From Acidithiobacillus thiooxidans ATCC 19377 (GTDB lineage: Bacteria; Pseudomonadota; Gammaproteobacteria; Acidithiobacillales; Acidithiobacillaceae): DNA of 64,000 nucleotides. The stretch lies in assembly GCF_009662475.1 (NCBI RefSeq), contig NZ_CP045571.1:2850501-2914500 (forward strand), given 5' to 3'. Position numbers and translations under genes: made by a program. The notes below the pieces were generated by a model, which worked only from the letters and a program-made list of their open reading frames with translations, was not told the DNA's origin and did no database searches. Below, piece by piece: positions 1 through 8,437 of this stretch; the first letter of the stretch is position 1; each line of letters starts with the position of its first letter.

Positions 1-1
1 T

Positions 2-868
2 GCTTGGTTGGAAAACCTAGCAATAACCTTGCTTACGCATGCACAAATACTTTCTGATCAAGATATTACCCTTTCTGAAAGGGAATACAGAAGCGCTCTT
101 GAACAATTAGATGCCCTGGTCGTAAAGCTCGAAACAAAAAGCCTGCCCAGTGTGCGCTTGCACCTGTCCGTAACGCTGAACAGCTTTGCAGAACTGTTTT
201 TGGCGCAAGAGCAAACCACTGATGCCCTTTCATTGATTGATCGGGCACAGGCCGTCCTCAGCGAAACCCCCCAATTCCAGCAAGTGAACGAACTCCCCGA
301 ATGGCGCTTACAGTTTGCCCGACTACAAGGACAACGTGGCCAGGCGCTACTTATTCAGGGCAAACTGCAAAATGCGATACAGCAAAATGGTGAGGCGGAA
401 AAGCTGCTGACCACATTACGCGAACAATTCAAGAATAATGACATGCCCGCTCTAAGCCTGCAGTCCGCCCTCAATCTGAATAATCAGGCTCAAATATTCG
501 CCTGCACCAGCGACCACGAGCAAGTGATTACTTTGCTGGATAAATCAGCGCGCATATTTGAAGAATTGCGGGAAAACATGAATAAAGACTTTGGTCCGCA
601 TTTGTGGATTAGCTTGGCCAAGACTCACCTACAACGAGCCAATTCGGAGTTGGCCATGGGAAAGCCCAAGATTGCACAAACTTCCTGTGAGCACGCCACA
701 ACTATCCTTGAAAACCTGCGCAACCAGGAAAACATCACTCATACATCAGTTCTTTTGCAAACATTGGCCGAGTCTCTTAGCCTACAGGGTAAAATTTACG
801 CGCTCTTGGGTGACACGCAGTCTGCCATGGGGGCTTTTGACCAAGCCGTCAACATACTGTCTGCCTAA
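2..868 (+). CDS. TPR-repeat protein, 5'-truncated by window edge
   Basis: The frame is open from the first bases, so the true start lies upstream; the TTG at position 8 is only the first possible start inside the window. The roughly 289 residues are almost entirely helical, with recurring A-x-x-L-x-x-A patterns about 34-40 residues apart (for example around QAQIFACTSDHEQVITLL and QGKIYALLGDTQSAMGAF), as in tetratricopeptide repeats. No catalytic motif, signal peptide or membrane segment is visible. TPR proteins usually act as protein-binding scaffolds; the partner cannot be told from here. The gene ends convergently with leuA, 57 bp away. Confidence 0.6.
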   Translation, partial: AWLENLAITLLTHAQILSDQDITLSEREYRSALEQLDALVVKLETKSLPSVRLHLSVTLNSFAELFLAQEQTTDALSLIDRAQAVLSETPQFQQVNELPEWRLQFARLQGQRGQALLIQGKLQNAIQQNGEAEKLLTTLREQFKNNDMPALSLQSALNLNNQAQIFACTSDHEQVITLLDKSARIFEELRENMNKDFGPHLWISLAKTHLQRANSELAMGKPKIAQTSCEHATTILENLRNQENITHTSVLLQTLAESLSLQGKIYALLGDTQSAMGAFDQAVNILSA

Positions 869-886
869 GTATTTTGAATGAAGGAT

Positions 887-916
887 GACCCGGCGTTGTC
901 TTGAAACAGTCGGGTC
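887..916. terminator. possible weak bidirectional hairpin between convergent genes
   Basis: GACCCG (887-892) and CGGGTC (911-916) form a 6-bp stem with a long loop between the ends of the TPR gene and leuA. The placement suits a terminator, but there is no clean T-tract, so this is weak. Confidence 0.25.
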
Positions 917-925
917 CGTTCTTTC

Positions 926-2470
926 CTATAGTTGCGGATGCTGGCGATGTGACGGACCCTGCAAACGATTCATCGCCGAAAGGTAAGCCTTGGCACTGGC
1001 CACAACAATATCAGTATCGGCACCCTGTCCATTGACGGCCCGACCACTGGCGTCCTGCAGACGCACGGTCACATCGCCCTGGGCATCGGTACCTGTGGTA
1101 ATAGCATTGACTGAATACAGCAGCAAACGGGTTTCACTTTTCAAAATACTTTCCATGGCCTGGAATGCCGCATCTACCGGCCCGCCACCTACGGCCTTGG
1201 CGGTTTTGGCCACCCCGTCCACCCAGACTTCCACCGTAGCTTCGGGATGTGTACCCATTTCCGAGCAAACCCGCAAATAACCCAGACGATAATGTTCTGC
1301 CTGCTCTTCCTGCAGATCTTCATTGACCAGCGCTTGCAGGTCTTCATCAAATATTTCCGCCTTGCGGTCGGCAAGATCCTTGAAGCGGGCAAAAACCTGA
1401 TCCAGCGTATCTTTGTCCAGATGAATACCCAACGCCTCCAGACGCGCACGTACCGCCGCCCGACCGGAAAGTTTGCCCAGCGTCATGCGATTGGCCGACC
1501 AGCCTACATCTTCCGCACGCATGATCTCATAGGTCTCCCGATGCTTGAGCACACCATCCTGGTGAATGCCTGACTCATGGGCAAAAGCATTCGCTCCGAC
1601 AATGGCCTTGTTGGGCTGGACCGGAAAGCCGGTAATCGTAGACACCAGCTTGCTGGTAGCCACAATCTGGTTGGTATCAATGCGGGTATCACAGGCAAAA
1701 GCATCTTGCCGCGTGCGCACCGCCATCACGATTTCTTCCAGGGCGGCATTACCCGCTCGTTCACCCAGACCGTTGATCGTGCATTCAACCTGTCGGGCAC
1801 CATGCTGCACAGCAGACAGGGAGTTGGCCACCGCCAGGCCCAGATCATTGTGGCAATGTACTGAAAAAATGGCTTGATCGGCGTTGGGAATCCGGTTGCG
1901 CAAATTGGCAATTAGCTGACCAAAGCGATCTGGCAGATTATAACCAACGGTGTCAGGAATATTGATGGTACGGGCTCCCGCTTGAATGACTGCTTCAATC
2001 ACCCGGCACAGGAAATCCTCCTCGGAACGGCCCGCATCTTCCGCTGAAAACTCCACATCATCACAATATTGCCGCGCCAGTTTTACCGCAGCCACTGCAC
2101 GTTCCAGAACCTGCTCCGGGCTCATCCGTAATTTTGCCTGCATATGAATCGGGCTGGTGGCAATGAAGGTATGAATACGTGCAGCATTGGCTTCCTTCAA
2201 CGCCTCACCGGCACGGCGAATGTCTTCATCGCGCGCCCGCGACAGCCCGCATACCCGACTTTCACGTACGGTCCTGGCGATGGCTTGCACGGCGGCAAAG
2301 TCCCCGGGGCTGGCAACTGGAAAACCGGCTTCAATGACATCCACCTGCAAGCGTTCCAAGGCCTGGGCAATACGCAGTTTTTCATCCCGGGTCATGGAAG
2401 CACCCGGGGATTGCTCGCCGTCGCGCAAGGTAGTGTCAAAAATAATCAAATGCTCTTTGGACGTTGTCAT
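926..2470 (-). CDS. leuA: 2-isopropylmalate synthase
   Basis: Condenses acetyl-CoA with 2-oxoisovalerate to give 2-isopropylmalate, the committed step of leucine synthesis, in the cytoplasm. The 514-residue length fits the LeuA type 1 family. The N-terminal HMGL-like TIM barrel carries [13 protein letters not shown] at about residues 11-23 and the metal-binding HCHND at 205-209. The C-terminal third is the regulatory domain that binds leucine in this family. ATG at 2470 follows a GGGAG ribosome site. It appears to be a single-gene unit. Confidence 0.95.
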   Translation of the reverse strand: MTTSKEHLIIFDTTLRDGEQSPGASMTRDEKLRIAQALERLQVDVIEAGFPVASPGDFAAVQAIARTVRESRVCGLSRARDEDIRRAGEALKEANAARIHTFIATSPIHMQAKLRMSPEQVLERAVAAVKLARQYCDDVEFSAEDAGRSEEDFLCRVIEAVIQAGARTINIPDTVGYNLPDRFGQLIANLRNRIPNADQAIFSVHCHNDLGLAVANSLSAVQHGARQVECTINGLGERAGNAALEEIVMAVRTRQDAFACDTRIDTNQIVATSKLVSTITGFPVQPNKAIVGANAFAHESGIHQDGVLKHRETYEIMRAEDVGWSANRMTLGKLSGRAAVRARLEALGIHLDKDTLDQVFARFKDLADRKAEIFDEDLQALVNEDLQEEQAEHYRLGYLRVCSEMGTHPEATVEVWVDGVAKTAKAVGGGPVDAAFQAMESILKSETRLLLYSVNAITTGTDAQGDVTVRLQDASGRAVNGQGADTDIVVASAKAYLSAMNRLQGPSHRQHPQL

Positions 2471-3105
2471 AGCTTGTGTCTCCCAATCAATTGAGAGGAT
2501 TGTACCCCGCTACAGACAATTAACGAAGACAACGCATCTTCTTCGTGAAGGATTCAGGCATCTCGCCGCAACCAGCGATAAACAGTGCGCTCACTGACCC
2601 CGAGGGTTTCCGCCACCCTCCGCCGGTTGCCTTGATACTGACGCAACAAAGCCTCCAGATCATCCGGTTGCGCGCCACCGCGTTGGACTGATGGCGCAGG
2701 TCCAAAATCTCTCACTGCACCCGGCGAAGCCGCATGCGCCGCAAACGCTGGTCTGGCTCCCGTAAAATTCAGATGATTTGCCTGAATAACCGGTCCATCC
2801 GCCAGTGCTGCTGCTTTTTGCAGAATATTGCGCAACTCCCGAACATTTCCCGGAAAATCATAAGTAAACAGGCGCCGTTCTGCATCTTTCGACAGCGTCC
2901 ACTGCCCCCCCCAACTTTTACCAATGCGTTCCAGCAACACCGCCGCAATACCCGCAATATCATCACGACGATCCCGCAAGGGCGGTAAATCAATGGTAAT
3001 AGCCGCGAGACGATAATATAAATCCTCCCGAAATTGTCTTTGCCCGGCCATTTCCAATAAATTACGGTTGGTCGCCGCGATGATACGCACATCGGCATGC
3101 AAGGT

Positions 3106-3114
3106 CTCTGAGCC
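3106..3114. repeat. target-site duplication, left copy
   Basis: CTCTGAGCC lies directly outside the left IS end and is repeated at 4530-4538. A 9-bp duplication fits IS256-family insertion. Confidence 0.93.
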
Positions 3115-3142
3115 GAGCTATAGTCAAATCTGGTGTATGAGC
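3115..3142. repeat. IS terminal inverted repeat, left
   Basis: Starts GAGCTATAGTCAAA and matches the inverted right end (4502-4529) at about 20 of 28 positions. Confidence 0.85.
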
Positions 3143-3157
3143 ATTTTCTGACATAGA

Positions 3158-4420
3158 TCAGGCGGCGGTCTGTTGATCATCCGGCAGGGTGAGGTTAGCC
3201 GGTAAGCCATCGATAAATTTCACCCCTGCAAAAAGCTGCAGGACTTTCTCTGGAGCATAAATCCCAATCCAGCGTTTTTCAGCCTGCTGCAGCATCTTGA
3301 AACCCAATCCCAGAAAGCTGCTGCGTGATACACAGTTCTTCGTCCGGGTAGTCCGGTGGCGTACCGTAGCGAAGGTGGACTCAATGGCATTGGTGGTCCG
3401 GATATGCCGCCAGTGTTCGGCTGGAAAATCATAGAAAGCGAGCAATTCAGCCCGATCTTTTTCCAGTTTAGCCACGGCCTTGGGATACTTTGCCTGGTAA
3501 TTGCGCACAAACACGTCCAGTGCTTTTTCCGCAGCCTGGCGATTGGCGGCCATCCAGATTTCCTGCAACGCTGCCTTGGCTTTGCTCTGTTGGGCTTTGG
3601 GAAGTTCGTTGAGAATGTTGGCGGTCTTATGCACCCAGCAGCGTTGCTGACCAGTTTCGGGATAGGCTTCATCCAGTGCGGCCCAAAACCCCATGGCACC
3701 ATCCCCAATGGCGAGCAAAGGGGCCGCCTCCAGACCGCGCGCCTGCAGGTCACGCAGGATCTCCAGCCAGGAAGCTTTGGATTCGCGCAGGCCGTCACTG
3801 ACACTGACCAGCTCTTTCTTGCCCTCTGCCGTCACGCCGATAATCACCAGCAGGCAGATACGCGGATCCTCCTCCGCACGGAGGTTCGTATAAATACCGT
3901 CTACCCACCAGTAAGCATAGCGCTTTCCCTGTAGGGAGCGGTGTTGCCAATGGGCATACTCTTGCGCCCACTCCGCCTTGAGACGTCCCAACACCGCAGG
4001 TGAAAGTCCCTTGGCCTCATCACCCAGCAAAATGGAAAGGGCTTCCTGCATGTGGCCGGAAGACACCCCATGCAGATAGAGCCAAGGTACTGTAGCGGCT
4101 ACCGTTCGTGATTTGCGTACATACGGAGGCGCCAGTACCGAATTGAATTTGATCCCCGATCCTGAGCGGTCCCGCACCTTGGGTACTTTGACGGGTACCG
4201 GACCCAGAGCGGTCATGATCTCGCGCTCCGGCAGATGCCCATTACGCACGACCGCCTGACGCCCATCAACCATCCGCACTGTCGCAAATTCTTCCAGCAA
4301 TACCGCCACCTCTGCCTCTATGGCCTGCTCAATCAGAGAGCGTGCCGCGCGTCGAAGTATCCCTTCAATGCCCAGACCCAACTCTCCCATCCCACCTGCT
4401 ATTACGGTATTCTTTTCCAC
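3158..4420 (-). CDS. IS256-family (mutator-type) transposase
   Basis: A DDE transposase of about 420 residues, normal for the family. Candidate catalytic residues are the Asp in WVDGIYTNLR, the Asp in AIGDGAMGFW and the Glu in TTNAIEST; a CWVHK motif lies between the last two. The start was taken as the GTG at 4420 because AAGGAG lies just upstream (minus strand); the frame is open further to 4483. No frameshift or stop is seen, so it may be functional. Confidence 0.93.
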   Translation of the reverse strand: MEKNTVIAGGMGELGLGIEGILRRAARSLIEQAIEAEVAVLLEEFATVRMVDGRQAVVRNGHLPEREIMTALGPVPVKVPKVRDRSGSGIKFNSVLAPPYVRKSRTVAATVPWLYLHGVSSGHMQEALSILLGDEAKGLSPAVLGRLKAEWAQEYAHWQHRSLQGKRYAYWWVDGIYTNLRAEEDPRICLLVIIGVTAEGKKELVSVSDGLRESKASWLEILRDLQARGLEAAPLLAIGDGAMGFWAALDEAYPETGQQRCWVHKTANILNELPKAQQSKAKAALQEIWMAANRQAAEKALDVFVRNYQAKYPKAVAKLEKDRAELLAFYDFPAEHWRHIRTTNAIESTFATVRHRTTRTKNCVSRSSFLGLGFKMLQQAEKRWIGIYAPEKVLQLFAGVKFIDGLPANLTLPDDQQTAA

Positions 4421-4501
4421 GGCGTACTCCTTATGTTGCTCTTTGAGTCGGAAACCCTTTGTAGCAACAGTACGCCACCTCATTCAAGCCAGTTGTAACG
4501 C

Positions 4502-4529
4502 GCCCGTACACCACTTTCGAGCATAGCTC
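4502..4529. repeat. IS terminal inverted repeat, right
   Basis: Read on the minus strand it begins GAGCTATGCTCGAAAG; it pairs with the left end at 3115-3142. Confidence 0.85.
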
Positions 4530-4538
4530 CTCTGAGCC
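4530..4538. repeat. target-site duplication, right copy
   Basis: CTCTGAGCC, identical to 3106-3114. Confidence 0.93.
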
Positions 4539-5533
4539 CCCCAAACGCCGGAAAGTCCCGGTTTCCAGAACCCGCAATAATTTAGCCTGCATACTTAAGG
4601 GCAATTCCCCCACCTCATCCAGAAACAGGGTTCCCCGGTCGGCCATTTCATACAGTCCACGCTTACGTCCCAGACAACCTGTGAAAGCCCCTCTTTCATG
4701 ACCCAGGATTTCACTTTCAAAAAGTGTTTCTGGTAGCGAGGTACAATCCACAGTAATAAATGCTTCAGATGCACGTGCAGAAAATTGATGCAGCGCGCTG
4801 GCTGCCAACTCCTTGCCGACCCCACTTTCACCATAAAGCAAAATACTGGCATCCGTACGGCCCGCCATTTCAATGTGATTCAGACATTTCATGAATGCCG
4901 GAGAACGGCCCACCATGCGCATGTCACCACAAGTAATGTCTTCTTCCTGATGCGGCAAGCGAATGATTTCCTCACCAAGATAGGTATTCCCTTCCTGATC
5001 TTTGATGGCATGTCCACGAATACGCACATGTTCAGCATGATTCTGGTGATCATAGTGAATGTGCCGGACATCGTGGGCTTCTCCCGTTGTAAAAACAGCC
5101 TGATGGGGACAATCTTCTCCACGCATATGGCAAGGCACCGGCGAATGGTGGGAAATTTCATGACAGCAACGTCCTATGACCTCGTCGGATTGCACGCCAT
5201 AGGCTTCCTGATAGGCCCGGTTCGCCGCAATGATCCGGTAGTGGTCATCAATCAAAACCATTGGATTCTGCTGAATATTCAAAACACTCTGAACATCCAG
5301 ACCAGTTGCTGACTGATGCTTTTTTGTGGGCTTATGCACATCAGGAGTAGTACGGTCACGATTCTGCATTTCCATAATTTGCCTCGGCGTCTGGTCGGCT
5401 ACTGCTTTTAAGATCTAAAAAATATCCTTTCGTAAATAATACGCATCCTCTTTCTTTTTGGATGCAAGAAAATTTCTATTACCATAACTTAATTATATTT
5501 GTTTATGAACAAGGTGTTCTGCTTGTCAGCACA

Positions 5534-5553
5534 TGTCATGACATGTCATGACA
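5534..5553. promoter_or_regulatory. tandem palindrome pair, candidate activator-binding site (UAS)
   Basis: Two perfect 10-bp palindromes TGTCATGACA abut at 5534-5543 and 5544-5553, one helical turn apart. They lie between the divergent sigma54 activator gene and the dsrE operon. The proximal copy is centred 126 bp upstream of the promoter GG. The variant CGTCATGACA recurs upstream of the DUF3034 gene. This geometry is typical of enhancer sites for sigma54 activators; binding by this particular activator is inferred. Confidence 0.75.
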
Positions 5554-5672
5554 CATTTCATCCGTCGCGATAGATAAATGGGTTAACAATACAGTTAATT
5601 AGTTTATTCTTAATTTTTAATTGTCTAGCGTGATAAGCGAGTTAGCTTCAATCTAATAACGTTCATACAGGC

Positions 5673-5688
5673 TGGCATATTTACTGCT
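5673..5688 (+). promoter_or_regulatory. sigma54-type -24/-12 promoter for dsrE operon
   Basis: TGGCATATTTACTGCT has GG (5674-5675) and GC (5686-5687) exactly 12 bp apart, as sigma54 requires, against the consensus TGGCAC-N5-TTGC. Transcription would start near 5699, about 25 nt before the dsrE ATG. The surrounding 5376-5723 region is AT-rich and holds no other gene. Confidence 0.72.
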
Positions 5689-5723
5689 ATTACTAAACCA
5701 TTCACTTACGATGGGGAGACAAA

Positions 5724-6110
5724 ATGTCAGGCATGTACATCATTTGTTTAAGTGGCGAGCGCGAGAAGTTGCAATTCGCAGCCATGGCGGCGTCCGTAGC
5801 GGCGGTATCCGGAACCGACGTCCATATTTTTCTGTCGATGAACGCCTTCCCCTACTTTGTGAAGGGTCATAGTAAGGAAGCCCCCGCTGAAGGCAAGCTG
5901 GGAGAAGTCATGGCCGAACGTAAAGTGCCCCCCTTCTACCAGATTTTCGAGCAGGCGGTGGAACTGGGCGATGCCAAAATCTGGGCTTGCTCCATGGCTA
6001 TGGATGTTCTCGGCGTCAAAGAGGACGGCATGGAGGAAATCGTAGCCGGGCCTCTGGGCCTGACCAAATTCCTGAGTGACGCCGAAAATGGTCAGATTCT
6101 GACTTTTTAA
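5724..6110 (+). CDS. DsrE-family sulfur-transfer protein
   Basis: A 128-residue cytoplasmic DsrE/DsrF-like protein. Family members accept and pass on persulfide sulfur through a conserved Cys. Here the candidate is Cys89 in [11 protein letters not shown], which resembles the C-x-M-x-M-D pattern of the DsrE2 type; Cys8 is an extra cysteine near the N terminus. GGGGAG precedes the ATG. It is the first gene of the sigma54-type operon and is followed 12 bp later by tusA, its usual partner. The exact DsrE subclass needs a phylogeny. Confidence 0.85.
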   Translation: MSGMYIICLSGEREKLQFAAMAASVAAVSGTDVHIFLSMNAFPYFVKGHSKEAPAEGKLGEVMAERKVPPFYQIFEQAVELGDAKIWACSMAMDVLGVKEDGMEEIVAGPLGLTKFLSDAENGQILTF

Positions 6111-6122
6111 AAGGAGGAGCAC

Positions 6123-6353
6123 ATGAGTGAACGCGTTGTAGATGCCCGTGGCAGTTTTTGTCCGGGGCCGCTGATGGAACTGATTTCCAACATGAAAATG
6201 ATGCAGGTCGGGGACACCCTGGAATTGTTGTCCACAGATGCCGGTTCTGCTGCGGATGTGCCGGAGTGGATCAAAAAAGTCGGTCACGAAATGGTAGATA
6301 CTGAGCAGGACGGCGAAGGCACCTGGCACATTCGGGTCCGCAAGGCCAAGTAA
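6123..6353 (+). CDS. tusA: TusA-family sulfur-carrier protein
   Basis: A 76-residue protein with the TusA signature SFCPGPLMEL; Cys13 is the residue that carries persulfide sulfur in the family. In sulfur oxidisers, TusA exchanges sulfane sulfur with DsrE and with oxidising enzymes such as Hdr-like complexes or rDsr. AAGGAGGAGC precedes the ATG. Its place between dsrE and an SQR-like gene supports a role in cytoplasmic sulfur trafficking rather than tRNA thiolation. Confidence 0.9.
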   Translation: MSERVVDARGSFCPGPLMELISNMKMMQVGDTLELLSTDAGSAADVPEWIKKVGHEMVDTEQDGEGTWHIRVRKAK

Positions 6354-6398
6354 GCGCACAAACAATCGCAGGCGTAAAACCCTAAGGAGAGTGACATC

Positions 6399-7538
6399 AT
6401 GAGAATTCTGGTCATAGGTGGCGGTATGGGCGGTACTATTTTTGCCAATCATCTGGCACGGCGTATTCACCATGAAATGAAAACCGGCAAGGCACGCATC
6501 ACGATGTTGTCCGCCAGTCATGAGCATGTGTATCAACCCGGCTGGTTGTATGTCGCCATGGGTCGGGCGACGCCCGATGAACTGGTCCGCGAACAGCAAA
6601 GCCTGCTGGAGCCGGGGATTGAATTTCATGTGGATCCGGTTGAAGAATTTCATCTGGCCGAGAACCATGTCAAATGCAAAAGCGGCAAGGTGCATGAGTA
6701 TGACCTCATCGTCATTTCGACCGGTTCGCGTGCCCTGCCCGAGAAAGTTCCCGGTCTCAAGGAAAATTCCATCAACTGCTATACCGCAGAAAATGCCGTC
6801 GAATTCTTCAAGCAACTGTCGGACTTCAAGGGTGGACGCATCGTGGTCACCGTCGGTCTGCCGCACAAGTGCCCGATGATTCCCCTGGAGATCACCTTCG
6901 CCATGCACGACTTCATCAAGGATCGCGGCCTGCTGGACAAGACCGAGTTCTACTACACCTACCCCATTGGCCGGGTGCACAGTCTGGAAAATGTCGCCAA
7001 GTGGGCAGCGCCGGAATTTGACCGGATGGGCATTAAATACGAAACCCTGTTCAACATGAAGGAAGTGGATGGTAAGAATGCCCAGGTACTGAGTGAAGAA
7101 GGCGGAGCAGTGAAATACGATCTGCTGGTAGCCGTGCCGCCCCATAAGGGTCAGGAAGTCATCGAGAAGAACGGTCTGGGTGAAAACGGCTGGATTCCCA
7201 CCAATCGCTCTTCCCTGCACATGGAAGGAGAACATGGCAAGAATGTTCTGGTACTGGGAGATACCACCAATTTGCCCATCAGTAAGGCCGGTTCAACCGC
7301 CCACTTCGAAGCGGAAGTGGCTGCCGAGAATGTGGCGGCGGTCATCAAGATGGGACGGCCGGTGCGCAGTTATGATGGCAAGGTGTTCTGCTTCATTGAG
7401 GCGGGCAAGGACCGGGCAACGTATGCCATGTTCGATTATAAAACCCCACCCCAGCCGAAAGCGCCTACCGGAGCCGTACACGCCTTCAAGATGTCCTATA
7501 ACAAACTCTATTGGGCTACCGCCCGTGGTTTACTCTGA
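6399..7538 (+). CDS. SQR-like FAD-dependent pyridine nucleotide-disulfide oxidoreductase
   Basis: A 379-residue flavoprotein of the sulfide:quinone oxidoreductase / flavocytochrome c family. The N-terminal Rossmann motif is VIGGGMGG (about 5-12) and the second FAD motif is GDTTNLPISKAG (287-298). Cys127, Cys158 (HKCPMIP) and Cys331 lie close to the positions of the three redox cysteines of classical SQR, so sulfide or persulfide chemistry is plausible. There is no export signal. The C terminus (YNKLYWATARGLL) is short, so any membrane contact would be peripheral. AAGGAGAG precedes the ATG. Its partners dsrE, tusA and DUF1641 suggest a sulfur-oxidation complex; whether quinone is the acceptor is unknown. 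Confidence 0.82.
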   Translation: MRILVIGGGMGGTIFANHLARRIHHEMKTGKARITMLSASHEHVYQPGWLYVAMGRATPDELVREQQSLLEPGIEFHVDPVEEFHLAENHVKCKSGKVHEYDLIVISTGSRALPEKVPGLKENSINCYTAENAVEFFKQLSDFKGGRIVVTVGLPHKCPMIPLEITFAMHDFIKDRGLLDKTEFYYTYPIGRVHSLENVAKWAAPEFDRMGIKYETLFNMKEVDGKNAQVLSEEGGAVKYDLLVAVPPHKGQEVIEKNGLGENGWIPTNRSSLHMEGEHGKNVLVLGDTTNLPISKAGSTAHFEAEVAAENVAAVIKMGRPVRSYDGKVFCFIEAGKDRATYAMFDYKTPPQPKAPTGAVHAFKMSYNKLYWATARGLL

Positions 7539-7549
7539 GGAGGTGACGT

Positions 7550-8353
7550 ATGGCTGCGGTCATGGCAGAAACTTCTGAAGATGAACTGCAACGCGCGCAG
7601 GAAGCCCTGGTCCATCTGGTGCAGAACGGGGATCTCGAACGCATTGTGCACCTGGCACGACTGAGTGGTGCGGCAGCAGACTCCATGAGTGATGAGATGG
7701 TGGGTCGTCTGGCGGGGTTGGCCAGCGACGGTCTGGATTTGGTGGATCAGGTCACCCGCAGTCAGGTGGCGCGGGCCCTGCCGGCCATCAGCTCCCTGGT
7801 GGAAAACGGGGATCTGGAGCGCATCGTGCAACTGGCCCGGCTGAGTGGGGCCGCCGCCGATTCCATGAGCGATGAAATGGTGGGTCGCTTGGCCGGTCTG
7901 GCCAGCGATGGCATGGATTTACTGGATCGGGTGAACCGCAGTCAGGTGGTCAATGCTTTACCGGCCATCTCGGCACTGGTCGAAAACGGCGATCTGGAGC
8001 GCATCGTTCATCTGGCCCGCATGGCGGGTGCCGCTGGCGATTCTATGAATGATGAGATGGTCTCACGCCTGGCCACTTTGGCAACCGATGCCATGTGCCT
8101 GCTGGATCGGGCAACGCGCACCGGGGTCATGGACCGTTTGCTCGCTGTCGCTGAGAAAATGGATCAGGATCATATCCTCACCGATTTCCTGCACTGCCTC
8201 AGTGGCGCCACTGAGGAGGCCGCCAGCGCCCCCATTCCCAAGGGAGGAATCGCCGGACTCTGGGACATGATGAAAAAACCGGAAACCCAGCAAACCATCC
8301 AGTTCCTCATGCTGGTCGGCAAACATTTCCGTTCCTGCCGACTCAGGCACTGA
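7550..8353 (+). CDS. DUF1641 protein with three 60-residue internal repeats
   Basis: A 267-residue protein recognised as DUF1641, a family often next to SQR-like or formate-dehydrogenase-like oxidoreductases and of unknown biochemical role. Residues about 26-205 consist of three near-identical 60-residue units beginning NGDLERIVxLAR, each containing SMxDEMVxRLA. Family members usually hold one or two such units, so this is an expanded form. There is no signal peptide; the C terminus (GLWDMMKKPETQQTIQFLM) is amphipathic. GAGGAGGTG precedes the ATG, 11 bp after the SQR-like gene. It is the last gene before a strong terminator. Confidence 0.8.
   Translation: MAAVMAETSEDELQRAQEALVHLVQNGDLERIVHLARLSGAAADSMSDEMVGRLAGLASDGLDLVDQVTRSQVARALPAISSLVENGDLERIVQLARLSGAAADSMSDEMVGRLAGLASDGMDLLDRVNRSQVVNALPAISALVENGDLERIVHLARMAGAAGDSMNDEMVSRLATLATDAMCLLDRATRTGVMDRLLAVAEKMDQDHILTDFLHCLSGATEEAASAPIPKGGIAGLWDMMKKPETQQTIQFLMLVGKHFRSCRLRH
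7625..8164. repeat. three tandem 180-bp coding repeats inside DUF1641 gene
   Basis: Units start at 7625, 7805 and 7985 (AACGGGGATCT or AACGGCGATCT), an exact 180-bp period. Units 1 and 2 are the most alike; unit 3 has diverged more. Confidence 0.92.
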
Positions 8354-8403
8354 TCATGAACTAACTTTTACCGTTTTAACGTGTTCTACTCGCCCCGCTT
8401 GCA

Positions 8404-8428
8404 GCCCCTGTTGTTCAGGGGCTTTTTT
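8404..8428 (+). terminator. rho-independent terminator of dsrE operon
   Basis: GCCCCTG-TTGTT-CAGGGGC (8404-8422) followed by six T. It separates the operon from the convergent HiPIP gene. Confidence 0.92.
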
Positions 8429-8437
8429 ATTTAAGCG

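Larger units (their letters stand above)
3115..4529 (-). mobile_element. complete IS256-family insertion sequence, 1415 bp
   Basis: The element has imperfect terminal inverted repeats of about 28 bp, an intact transposase and a perfect 9-bp target duplication (CTCTGAGCC). Both ends begin GAGCTAT and share TGGTGTA further in. All parts expected for an active copy are present, and the duplication has no mismatches, so the insertion is probably recent. It sits inside the AAA+ domain of the sigma54 activator. Confidence 0.95.
2554..5375 (-). pseudogene. sigma54-dependent PAS-AAA+-Fis transcription activator, interrupted by IS256-family element
   Basis: The 5' part (5375 down to the insertion) encodes a PAS-like sensor domain (about residues 28-130) with a Cys/His-rich stretch (CCHEISHHSPVPC and CPHQ), then the start of an AAA+ domain with Walker A GESGVGKE, the sigma54-contacting GAFTG loop and Walker B LFLDEVGE. 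The 3' part (from about 3105 to 2554) resumes at LHADVRIIAATNRN, continues through the rest of AAA+ and ends in a Fis-type HTH (VAETLGVSERTVYRWL). Removing the IS (1415 bp) and one 9-bp duplication rejoins the two parts in frame as GGSE-TLHADV, giving a 465-residue protein of normal length. As it stands, the truncated product keeps GAFTG but lacks sensor II and the DNA-binding domain, so it should be inactive. It lies divergent to the dsrE operon and is its likely regulator. Confidence 0.93.

Noticed and set aside
5748-7235. 495-codon open frame on the minus strand
   Set aside because: It runs antisense through dsrE, tusA and the SQR-like gene, spanning their intergenic gaps. The plus-strand genes have clear families and ribosome sites.
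7625-8164. CRISPR-like repeat array
   Set aside because: The 180-bp units are long, tandem and coding in one frame, with no spacers.
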